Below are positions 56,797-64,000 of a stretch of DNA of 64,000 bases, piece by piece. Where the stretch lies: the NCBI GenBank assembly GCA_937928595.1, contig CALGJV010000001.1, forward strand, positions 44,545 through 108,544. Direction: 5' to 3'. How positions within the stretch are numbered: position 1 is the stretch's first letter; each line of letters begins with the position of its first letter. The translations under genes were made by a program, and so were the position numbers. The notes under the pieces were generated by a model. The model saw only the letters and a list, made by a program, of their open reading frames with translations, searched no databases and was not told the origin of the DNA. This stretch comes from an uncultured Phycisphaerae bacterium. Lineage in GTDB: Bacteria > Planctomycetota > Phycisphaerae > UBA1845 > Fen-1342.

Positions 56797-56825
56797 AGTA
56801 TGCAGCCGGTGCGCTACCCTGTCAA
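56797..56825 (-). promoter_or_regulatory. sigma-70 promoter for MATE gene
   Basis: On the minus strand a perfect TTGACA (56825-56820) and CATACT (56802-56797) are 17 bp apart. Transcription should start near 56790, giving a leader of about 200 nt. Confidence 0.75.
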
Positions 56826-56913
56826 GGGCGACGCACGAAAGCACAGTTTCGCTTCTGAAATTGCGGGAGCCGGTGACGGCCGGGCGCCGTTGCTCGCCAC
56901 CGGCCCGCGCGCT

Positions 56914-58950
56914 CTATCGGTCCACACCCCAGCCGATCACGCCGGGGCCGCGGGCGGGGCTCGCCCAGGTTCGACCGTCGCCAACCTCCGCACGGACCGC
57001 GCCGCCGGGCGTCCGCGGCTCGTAGCGGTCGAGTCCGCCGAGATCCAGGAATAACCCGCAGGCGGGCATCAGGCTGCGCAGCCCGGTGTTGGGGTTGGCC
57101 CAGCCCAAGCAATCGCCCGGCGTCACGGCGTAGCGATCGTCGCCGGCCTTCTCGATGAATACGCCGACGCCCGCCGCATTCGACGAGCCCAGGCCGAGCG
57201 TCGAGCCCAAATACACGTCCCAGCCCGCGTCGTCGATGAGCACGCCGACGCTCAGGTCGTGTCCCGCTCCCTGCGACATGTTCTGGTTGGCCGTATACCG
57301 GTCGTTGCCGCCGCGGTCGGCCAGCACGCCCGCCGCGTAATGGGCGGCCGCGCCCTGCACGTACCAGTGCCCGGTGTAGCGGTCGTCGCCCCCGAGATCG
57401 ATCAGCAGGCCCAGGCCGTACCAGTAGCCGACACCCTGCCCGAATACGCCGCAGGCGTAGTCATCGTCGCCCGCGGCGTCGATCAGCGCCGCCACGCCGC
57501 CGGCGAGGCTCACGCCGTCGAGGTAGTCCGCCCGCCAGCCGCACGCCGCGCCCTGGCTCATCGAGTTGTTGTGCTGCGGATTCTGCGCGGAGGGGTACCG
57601 CAGGTCCGTGTCGTTCGCGACGTAGCGGTCGGAACCGGCGAGATCGAGCAGCAACGCGGCCCCCGCGGGCCCCGCGAACGCCTGCGAGCACTGGTACGAC
57701 TCGTAACGGTCGCGCCCGGCGCGATCGAGCAGCAGCGCGCCGCCGGCCGTGGCCGCGGCCTGCGATTCGTCGATCGCGCCGTATGCGTCGTCGCCGTCGC
57801 CGTCGATCAGGAGGCCGGCGCCGTACGCCGCGGCGCCCTGCGAGAGACGGCCGCCGCTGTAGCGGTCCTGGCCCGCGACATCGTACAGCACGCCGATGCC
57901 GAGCAGGCCCGCGCCGAACGTGCCGACAGATTGCGGCCCCCCGTCGTACGTGTCGTCGCCCGCCAGATCGAGCGCGAGGCTGACCGGCTGATCCGGGCCG
58001 GCAGCGCCCGCGTTGGTGTAGCGGTCGTTGCCGCCGATGTCGATCAGGATCGCCGGCGCGGTCGCGCGGTCGTGAACGTCGTCGCGCGCGTCCGCCAGCA
58101 CGACCCGCCCGAGGTCGGAGTCGAACTCCACGTGAAACACGGCCGTCGCGAGGGCGGTGTCGGCGGCGAGCTTCTGTCGGGCGGACTCCACGGCGAGCAG
58201 CAGGTCTTGCGCGGCGACCATCACGCACTCGGTCGGAAACTCGTCGGTCCAGCGTTTCAGGTCGCGGTCCGTGTCAGGATCCGGCGGATTTTCGGCCGGC
58301 TGGCTGGCGGCGCTCGACCGGGCCGGCTTGAGCAACTGCTCGATCAGGCGTTGCCGCGCCGCGGCGTGCGGGGGGTCGTTGATCCCGGCCGTGGCGCGGC
58401 CCACCCACGCCCGGGCGTCGCGACCGGCGAGCAGCAGCAGCGCGGCCGCTTCCTGCACGCTTGCGGGCAGGCGGTCGCAGTCGGCGGCGGGCAGCCCCGC
58501 GTCAATCAGCAGCGTGCGCCGCGCGTCCGCATCCGCCGCGTGCGCCTTCGCTGCGGCCAGAGGGTCGCCGAGCAGCGTGCGGCGTACGACGCGGTTGTTC
58601 CAGCGCGCGAGGCCCGCGAGCAGATCAACCGGATTCTCGCGGCCCGCGGCGGTCAGCTCTTCGCCGAGCACGCGCGCGACGCCGTCGGCCCGCAGCGGCC
58701 GGCGCATCAGCAGGTGCGCCAGTTCCGGGCGCCGGCCGCGCCCCACCATGACGGCCAGGTCTTCGTCGCGCACGCCGACATCGCGCGGGTCGAGGCCGAG
58801 TTCGCACAGGATGGCTTCGACGGCGGCAGGCTCGCCGCCCGGGGCGGGCGCGGACGTGGGCGGCTGGACAGGCAGCGCCGCGGCGGTGCCGAGTAGTGCG
58901 ACACAGGCAGCGCAAGCGGTGGGAAGCCGGTGAAGCTGGAGTCTAAACAT
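56914..58950 (-). CDS. exported repeat protein with DDRY-type beta repeats
   Basis: Protein of 678 residues. Signal peptide (LPTACAACVALLGTAAALPVQ), a helical N-terminal domain of about 270 residues, then about eleven repeats of 30-35 residues with the core L(L/V)(I/L)D-x-(G/A)G-x-D-x-Y, for example ILIDIGGNDRYTN, LALDLAGDDTYDGG, LLIDLGGDDRYTGHW and VLADRGGNDRYTANQN, usually followed by a SQGA(A/G)-type segment. This is consistent with a right-handed beta-solenoid, and acidic residues could bind Ca2+. I know of no assigned function for this planctomycete family. GAGGAT lies about 5 nt before the ATG. Confidence 0.7.
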   Translation of the reverse strand: MFRLQLHRLPTACAACVALLGTAAALPVQPPTSAPAPGGEPAAVEAILCELGLDPRDVGVRDEDLAVMVGRGRRPELAHLLMRRPLRADGVARVLGEELTAAGRENPVDLLAGLARWNNRVVRRTLLGDPLAAAKAHAADADARRTLLIDAGLPAADCDRLPASVQEAAALLLLAGRDARAWVGRATAGINDPPHAAARQRLIEQLLKPARSSAASQPAENPPDPDTDRDLKRWTDEFPTECVMVAAQDLLLAVESARQKLAADTALATAVFHVEFDSDLGRVVLADARDDVHDRATAPAILIDIGGNDRYTNAGAAGPDQPVSLALDLAGDDTYDGGPQSVGTFGAGLLGIGVLYDVAGQDRYSGGRLSQGAAAYGAGLLIDGDGDDAYGAIDESQAAATAGGALLLDRAGRDRYESYQCSQAFAGPAGAALLLDLAGSDRYVANDTDLRYPSAQNPQHNNSMSQGAACGWRADYLDGVSLAGGVAALIDAAGDDDYACGVFGQGVGYWYGLGLLIDLGGDDRYTGHWYVQGAAAHYAAGVLADRGGNDRYTANQNMSQGAGHDLSVGVLIDDAGWDVYLGSTLGLGSSNAAGVGVFIEKAGDDRYAVTPGDCLGWANPNTGLRSLMPACGLFLDLGGLDRYEPRTPGGAVRAEVGDGRTWASPARGPGVIGWGVDR

Positions 58951-59125
58951 CGCGATCCTCGCGCGGGTCGGCGGCACGACGGCCGGTCGGGGGCGCAGTG
59001 TAGCGGGGGCCGGTCCGAGGTGGCGACGTGGCACGCCGCGTGCTTAGTCTCTGACGGTGGCGGCCGGCGGCGCGGACGGTTGAGGATGTGCGGTCCGCCC
59101 CGTGGCCGCGGAAGTGGAGGTAACG

Positions 59126-59437
59126 ATGTCGCGCGTACTGCTTTCGTGCCGGAACGAGTCGGATGGCGGGCGCAGGAAACGCTCGTGGGGCGCAGTTCTC
59201 GCCACGGGTGCTGTTGCGGCGGTGCTGGTGCCGCTGCTGATGGGCGGGTGCGGCTTCGGCGACGACATCCAGCGCGAGTTTCGGGCGGCGGCGGTGAGGG
59301 GCATCGAAAGCGGCGTGCGGTCGATCGCGAACGGGCAAGGGGAGGAGGGCATCAAGGCGATCGTCGGGGGATTGCTGGATGGGATTTTCACGGTCGCGGA
59401 CCCGAAGGCCGGCGGCAGCGCGCACCCGGGATACTAA
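59126..59437 (+). CDS. small lipoprotein, 103 residues
   Basis: The ATG is preceded by GGAGG with 6 nt spacing. A charged 26-residue start is followed by a hydrophobic segment ending in LLMGGC, a lipobox; the mature part is mostly helical (EFRAAAVRGIESGVRSIANGQGEEGIKAIVGGLLDGIFT). Similar small Gly-Cys lipoproteins occur in several planctomycetes with no known role. It lies in a 730-bp space between divergent and co-directional exported-protein genes. Confidence 0.6.
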   Translation: MSRVLLSCRNESDGGRRKRSWGAVLATGAVAAVLVPLLMGGCGFGDDIQREFRAAAVRGIESGVRSIANGQGEEGIKAIVGGLLDGIFTVADPKAGGSAHPGY

Positions 59438-59679
59438 GCGTGCTCCGAGTGCTCCGCGCTTGCCGGCGCGACTGGTGATCCGGCGGTGGGGTGTCGTCGC
59501 CCGTCCCCGTGTGCGCGTCGCGCAGCGACTGCCTCGGGGCGGGGGACGGAGCGGCTGAGCGCCTCGACGGGTTGAAAAACGTTTCATCCGGGGCGAAACT
59601 TGAGAGTGGTCCGAACCGGTCGGGTAGCGGTGCGAAGGGCGCCGTTCGCGGCCGACCGGCGGGACCGAGGAGCCCACCC
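59438..59679. other. intergenic region with long hairpin
   Basis: No gene is seen. CGTCCCCG (from about 59500) and CGGGGGACG (to about 59549) form the outer arms of a long hairpin with an inner GTCGC/GCGAC stem; there is no T-run on either strand. Confidence 0.4.
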
Positions 59680-62517
59680 ATGCTGCGAACTTCCGCCGTC
59701 ACGACCCTCGCGCTGCTCGCCCTGGTCGCCGGCGCCACGCGCGCCGACGAGGTGCTGCTACGGCGCTACGTGCCCGTCGATGCCTATAAAGGCTTCAGCG
59801 ATGACCTGAAGCGCGGCGAGAGGTACACGTACATGGACGCTGAGGATACGGTCCTGTCCAAGGCCCGGCCGGACGCCAACTTCGGCGGGGCCGCGACGCT
59901 GCGCCTGGACGGCGCGGACGACGCGATCCTCATCGCGTTTCGGCAGCTTAACCGCGCGGTGCCGGTCGGTAGCCCCGTGCAGGCGGTCGAGCTCTGGCTG
60001 ACGCCCGCGGAGAGCTGCGACCGCGACGCCGCCATCGCCGTGTATCGCGTGACGATGCCCTGGCGCGACGGGCACAGCGACGGCCGGCCGCAGACCTTCG
60101 CGGCGACGTACAACGATCGGTTTGCGGGCGTCGGCGAGCATCGGCGGCCGTGGACGCGGCCCGGCGGCCTCGCCGACCGCGCGGAGAAGCCGAGCCTGAC
60201 GGGGCGGCTGGCGGACTTCTGGGACGACGGGAAGCGGGCGTTCGTGCTGACGGGGCCGGGGCTGGCCGAGGACGTGCGGTACTGGCTCGGCCGGCATTTC
60301 CGCAACCACGGCTGGATGATCGTGCTGGCGCCGGATACGCCGGCGGCCCGGGTGGCGTTCGTTTCGTCGGATTTCTTTGAGGTCGGCGACCCGGCGACGT
60401 TCACGCGGCCGGCGCTGCGAATCGTGTACGAGCTGAAGCCGCTGGCGACGCTGGTAAAGCCGGACCGGCCGGACCTCGATGTGACGTACATCGAGCGGAC
60501 GCCGCGCTACACGCGCTACCACGACAACGGCCGGACGTCGTACGAGCGGAAGATGTTCCGCAAGGACAACGTCGGCATCATGAAGTATCCGGATTATGCG
60601 GACGAGCAGAAGTGGCCGGCGGACGGCGACGAGGTCACGTTCACGGCGCACGTGAAGAACGCGGGCACGCAGCCGGTGACCGGTCCGGTTGCGTACTGCT
60701 GGCGGCTGAACGACCGCGAGGTGGCGCGCGGGGAGTTCACGGGCACGCTCGCGCCGTGGGCCGAGTGGACGGCGACGTGGCAGTGGAAGTGGGCGGTGGA
60801 CCACGGCGACCACCGCAACCTGCTGCTCGAGTTCGAGGTCGATCCGGCCGACCGCGTGGCCGAGATCACCGAGAACAACAACGTCGTGACCAAGTACCTG
60901 GGGGCGAAGACGCTGAAGTACTGGGTAGAGCAGGGCGCGTACGAGTACGTCAAGGACTACCCCACCGCGCTGGGCTCGTACTCGTTCGAAGACTACCTGC
61001 AATGGCATTTTACGATCTGGAACGAGACGTACTTCGACAAGTCGCGGTTCGAGGGCGTCGCGTCCGACGGCTGCCTCGAACGCACGACGCTCGATGATTT
61101 CGGCATTGTGGAAAACGGCGTGCTGGCGGGAGGGATTCACCGGCCGTATGACCGCCACGACCCGCATTTCGACGGGGAATGGGGGACGGAATGGGACGTT
61201 GGCACGCGCGACACGGCGGAAGCGCTCGAGAAGGCCGTCGCCGAGCTGACGAAAGACGGCCGGAAGGACCGCGAAGCCGCGTTGGCCGAGGCCCAGAAGC
61301 GGGCGCGGGATGCGGACGAGAATGATCTGCGGTTCCTGCGCACGCGGCGCGTGGTGCTCGAGGGCTCGCTGCTGCACGAAGCCTCGCACCAGACGGTGGG
61401 GGCGTATGACGTCTACTGGTCGAACATCGAGGCGTCCGAGCCGGAGCGGCCGATCGGCAAGTGCAAGCTGAAAGACGAGACGGGCTACTATATCACGCGC
61501 GGTAGCTGGTACGCGTATGCCGGGCTGATGGGCGGCTGCGATTCGCGGCCGAGCTTGCGCTACTGGGAGGGGACGGGCCTGTACGAGCTGAACACGGTCG
61601 GCGGCGTGAACACGAACCTGCGGTACCGTAACGGCTTCTACGGCGAGTGGCAGTACGACCTGCCGCGTGTGTGCCGCGTGCGGCTCACGTCGCTGGACGG
61701 CCGCCCGCTGGCGGGGGCGAAGGTCAGCCTGTGGCAGACCTCGGCGAACACGATCGACGAGACGACGGCGGTTGCGCAGGATGTGCCGGCCGACGCGGAC
61801 GGCGTGCTGATGCTGCCGTACCAGGACTCGCTGGAGGACGCCGACTACACGACGCACACGGGGCACACGTTCCGCAAACAGAATCCGTTTGGCCGACCGG
61901 ACGTGGTGGGGCAGAACATCACGCTGCTGCTTCAGGTCAACGCGTACGGGCAGCGTGATTATCAGTTCGTGCGGGTGATCGACTTCAACCGCCTGTTCTG
62001 GCTCGGCCAGACGGACGAGGCGACGCTGCCGCTGGCGTGCCGCATCGCGCCGTCGGAGCACATGGACCTCGACCGGAACGTCGTGGCCGGCGCCGCGGTG
62101 CGGGCTTCGACCGGAGCGGAGTCGGCAACGCGGCTGGTGGACGGCGACGTGAAGACGGCCTGGGACGGCGGCGTGACGAAGCCGGGCGACTGGCTCGAGA
62201 TCGAGTTGCCGCAGACGGCCCGGGTCGGGGTGATCCAGATCGTGCAGAACGAGGCCCACGGCGCGTTCTACCGTCGGTTCGCGATCAGCACGCGCGCCGC
62301 GGCCGCCGACTCCAAGGCGAGCCCGTTCGCCACGCAGGCGCCCGATGCGTTCAGCCTGACGATGAGCAACGACAAGGATGCCAACCCCGCCAGCCCGTCG
62401 GAGCGGTGGGTCACGTACGCCGCGACGCCGCGCGACACGCGGATCATTCGCATTGAGGCACTCGACGGCGGACACGCCAAGGTGAGCGAAATCCGGGTCT
62501 TTGCCGAGCGGCCGTGA
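59680..62517 (+). CDS. large exported protein: DNRLRE-like, CARDB-like, HExxH and F5/8C domains
   Basis: Protein of 945 residues. After the signal peptide (AVTTLALLALVAGATRA) there is a DNRLRE-type beta domain (DTVLSKARPDANFGGAATLRLDG...) to about 240. A CARDB-like Ig-fold domain (DEVTFTAHVKNAGTQPVTGPVAYCWRLN...DPADRVAEITENNNVV) spans about 310-405. In the middle, GSLLHEASHQTVGAYDVYW contains HEASH, the zincin metal-binding signature HExxH. A short Ig-like part (RVRLTSLDGRPLAGAKVSLWQ) is followed by a discoidin/F5-8C domain (RLVDGDVKTAWDGG...IRIEALDGGHAKVSEIRVF). GAGGAG precedes the ATG. A secreted metalloprotease or a related hydrolase is the likely class. Confidence 0.65.
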   Translation: MLRTSAVTTLALLALVAGATRADEVLLRRYVPVDAYKGFSDDLKRGERYTYMDAEDTVLSKARPDANFGGAATLRLDGADDAILIAFRQLNRAVPVGSPVQAVELWLTPAESCDRDAAIAVYRVTMPWRDGHSDGRPQTFAATYNDRFAGVGEHRRPWTRPGGLADRAEKPSLTGRLADFWDDGKRAFVLTGPGLAEDVRYWLGRHFRNHGWMIVLAPDTPAARVAFVSSDFFEVGDPATFTRPALRIVYELKPLATLVKPDRPDLDVTYIERTPRYTRYHDNGRTSYERKMFRKDNVGIMKYPDYADEQKWPADGDEVTFTAHVKNAGTQPVTGPVAYCWRLNDREVARGEFTGTLAPWAEWTATWQWKWAVDHGDHRNLLLEFEVDPADRVAEITENNNVVTKYLGAKTLKYWVEQGAYEYVKDYPTALGSYSFEDYLQWHFTIWNETYFDKSRFEGVASDGCLERTTLDDFGIVENGVLAGGIHRPYDRHDPHFDGEWGTEWDVGTRDTAEALEKAVAELTKDGRKDREAALAEAQKRARDADENDLRFLRTRRVVLEGSLLHEASHQTVGAYDVYWSNIEASEPERPIGKCKLKDETGYYITRGSWYAYAGLMGGCDSRPSLRYWEGTGLYELNTVGGVNTNLRYRNGFYGEWQYDLPRVCRVRLTSLDGRPLAGAKVSLWQTSANTIDETTAVAQDVPADADGVLMLPYQDSLEDADYTTHTGHTFRKQNPFGRPDVVGQNITLLLQVNAYGQRDYQFVRVIDFNRLFWLGQTDEATLPLACRIAPSEHMDLDRNVVAGAAVRASTGAESATRLVDGDVKTAWDGGVTKPGDWLEIELPQTARVGVIQIVQNEAHGAFYRRFAISTRAAAADSKASPFATQAPDAFSLTMSNDKDANPASPSERWVTYAATPRDTRIIRIEALDGGHAKVSEIRVFAERP

Positions 62518-62576
62518 CGCCGGCGGTGCTTTCGATCAGAATGCAGGCATCTGCCGCTTGTCGGGAGGCGCTGCGG

Positions 62577-64000
62577 ATGCCGACGGTTCCGGCTGACGTT
62601 GATGTGCTGTCCCTGCTCTTGCCGCGCCCGGCGTGTCTCCGACCGCGCGCGGGGTTTTTCGTGTGGCCGTCCCGTTGCCCGGTCCTGGTGCGGGGAGTGC
62701 TGCCCGCACCGGAGGCGGCTGCGCTCGAGCGCTTGAGCGACTTCTGCCGCGCGCGGCTGGGCGTCGAGCTGCTGCGAACGGATGCGGAGCCGGCGGGGCC
62801 GTGCCTGGTCATCGAGGGGGCCGGCCGGCACGCGGATGCACAGCCGGGGGCCGATTTCGCCGCCGCGCCCGGCACGCAGGGCTATCGGCTCGAGGTCACC
62901 ACGGACCGGGTACGGCTCACGGCCGAGACGTCCGCCGGGGTGCTCTACGGCCTGCAAACGCTCGCACAGCTCATGCGGCTGGCCGGCCGCACGTGGCCGG
63001 CGGTCGAGATCGAGGACGATCCGGCCTACGTGGTCCGCGGGCTTTCGTACGATGTGAGCCGTGGGCGCGTGCCGACACTCGCGTGGCTGCGGCAGGTGGT
63101 GGACCGGCTGGCGGCGCTCAAGATCAACCACCTCCAGCTTTACGTCGAGCACACGTTCGACTTCGCGTTCAACCCGAACATCGCCCGCGGCTGCACACCG
63201 CTGACACGGGAAGAGATCCGGGAGCTGGAGGCGTACTGCCGCCTGCGGCGCATCGCGTTGGTGCCGGCGCTCGCGTCGTGCGGGCACATGGGCCGCATCC
63301 TCGCGCTGCCCGAGTACCGCCGCTTGGCCGAGGTCGAGGCGACGCGGGATTGGTGGGAGACCGGCTGGACGGAGCGCATGCGGGGCCGGACGCTGGATGT
63401 GCGGAACCCGGAGGCGCGGCGGCTGCTCGAGCAGATGTACGCCGAGTACCTGCCGCTGCACAGCGCGCCGCTGATGAACGTGTGCTGCGACGAGACGTAC
63501 GACCTGGGCCGGGGGAAAAACGCGGCGTGGGCGGCCGAGCACGGCACGGGGGCGCTGTTCCTGAAGCACCTGCGTTTTCTGCACGGGCTGTGCGCCCGGT
63601 ACGGCAAGCGGATGCTCGTGTGGGGCGACATTCTCAAGCACCACACGGACGTGCTCGCCGAGCTGCCGCGCGACGTGGTCGTGCTCAACTGGGGCTACGC
63701 CGTGGATGCCGACTACGAGAGCACGGCGCTGTTCCGCGATGCCGGCCTCACGACGTGCGTGTGTCCGGGCACGTGGTCGTGGAACCGGGTGCTGAACGAG
63801 ATCAACTCGGCGGAGCTCAACATCCGGCGGCATGCGGCGGCCGGGCGGCAGTACGGCGCGGTTGGGCTGTTGAACACCGACTGGGGCGACGAGGGGCACA
63901 TCAACGTGCCGGCGGGCTCCTGGCACCCGATCGCGCTGGGCGCGGCGCTGGCGTGGAACCCGTCCGGCCCGGCGCCGGCGGAGTTTGACGCCGCGTTCGG
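62577..64000 (+). CDS. GH20 beta-N-acetylhexosaminidase, 3' end outside window
   Basis: At least 474 residues, open to the window edge. The start ATG has GGAGG 8-9 nt before it. The N-terminal GH20b-type domain includes AGVLYGLQTLAQLMRL. The catalytic barrel begins VRGLSYDVSRGRVPTLAWLRQVVDRLAALKINHLQLYVEHTFDF; further on MNVCCDETYDLG supplies the Asp-Glu catalytic pair of substrate-assisted GH20 enzymes, and VLNWGYAVDADYESTALFRDAGLTTCVCPGTWSWNR and LNTDWGDEGHINVP follow. No signal peptide is obvious, so location is uncertain. It would cut N-acetylglucosamine or N-acetylgalactosamine from glycans. Confidence 0.85.
   Translation, partial: MPTVPADVDVLSLLLPRPACLRPRAGFFVWPSRCPVLVRGVLPAPEAAALERLSDFCRARLGVELLRTDAEPAGPCLVIEGAGRHADAQPGADFAAAPGTQGYRLEVTTDRVRLTAETSAGVLYGLQTLAQLMRLAGRTWPAVEIEDDPAYVVRGLSYDVSRGRVPTLAWLRQVVDRLAALKINHLQLYVEHTFDFAFNPNIARGCTPLTREEIRELEAYCRLRRIALVPALASCGHMGRILALPEYRRLAEVEATRDWWETGWTERMRGRTLDVRNPEARRLLEQMYAEYLPLHSAPLMNVCCDETYDLGRGKNAAWAAEHGTGALFLKHLRFLHGLCARYGKRMLVWGDILKHHTDVLAELPRDVVVLNWGYAVDADYESTALFRDAGLTTCVCPGTWSWNRVLNEINSAELNIRRHAAAGRQYGAVGLLNTDWGDEGHINVPAGSWHPIALGAALAWNPSGPAPAEFDAAF

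Noticed and set aside
1..64000. Prophage, transposon or integrated element
   Set aside because: No integrase, transposase, terminal inverted repeats or tRNA-end duplication was seen; the tRNA-Arg has no repeated 3' end nearby and base composition is even throughout.

Overview
The window is one contiguous piece of a very GC-rich bacterial chromosome, most likely from Planctomycetota, possibly Phycisphaerae. The placement rests on gene style: a type II-secretion pseudopilin with the FTLIELLVV leader and a H-x-x-G...DG C-terminus, a zinc-ribbon multi-TM protein with CPECGYDVRGL...CPECG, exported proteins with asparagine/aspartate-rich DDRY repeats, many small or exported proteins of unknown role, octanucleotide-type repeats, and very short intergenic spaces with recognisable -10 boxes. 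No phage, transposase, integrase, rRNA or CRISPR was recognised. One tRNA (Arg, anticodon TCT) is present.

Layout. 0.3-5.5 kb: three glycosyltransferases and an MFS transporter. 5.5-8 kb: a two-gene exported unit (HEAT-repeat protein plus unknown). 8-20.7 kb: housekeeping and envelope genes (gamma-carbonic anhydrase, aldo/keto reductase, exported nuclease, YmdB-type phosphodiesterase, glycosidase-like plus alkaline-phosphatase-like pair, GlpX, amidase, McsB-McsA, LL-DAP aminotransferase-like, FolK, flavin reductase). 20.9-27.5 kb: an orphan sugar-binding protein, Dtd, RtcB with archease, a UroD-family protein, and a promoter-rich stretch with two tiny ORFs. 27.5-32.4 kb: a Ser/Thr kinase with TPRs followed by a hybrid sensor kinase. 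32.6-39.8 kb: TrmJ-like methyltransferase, thioredoxin-fold TPR protein, TrpE, IlvE, RlmN, pseudopilin. 40.1-48.4 kb: tRNA-Arg, a two-gene giant CoA-dehydratase activator system, a 33-bp periodic repeat array running in frame into a tetraether-synthase-like radical SAM protein, bacterioferritin and rhodanese. 48.4-64 kb: membrane and exported proteins, IleRS carrying repeat insertions, a MATE exporter with an apparent transcription attenuator, a DDRY-repeat protein, a small lipoprotein, a large exported HExxH protein and a truncated GH20 hexosaminidase.

Strongest unexpected signals. (1) Upstream of the MATE gene (and ileS behind it) lie a consensus promoter, a 20-codon leader ORF with a good Shine-Dalgarno and four mutually exclusive pairing segments ending in a strong U-tailed terminator: the architecture of a translation-coupled attenuator. 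(2) A nine-unit, exactly 33-bp periodic array is also an 11-codon peptide repeat in frame with the radical SAM gene. (3) A near-consensus promoter with no annotated target leads through a terminator-like hairpin to a 29-codon hydrophobic peptide. (4) 8-bp repeats have entered the IleRS coding sequence without breaking the frame.

All assignments are by reading motifs and gene context; no database search was run.
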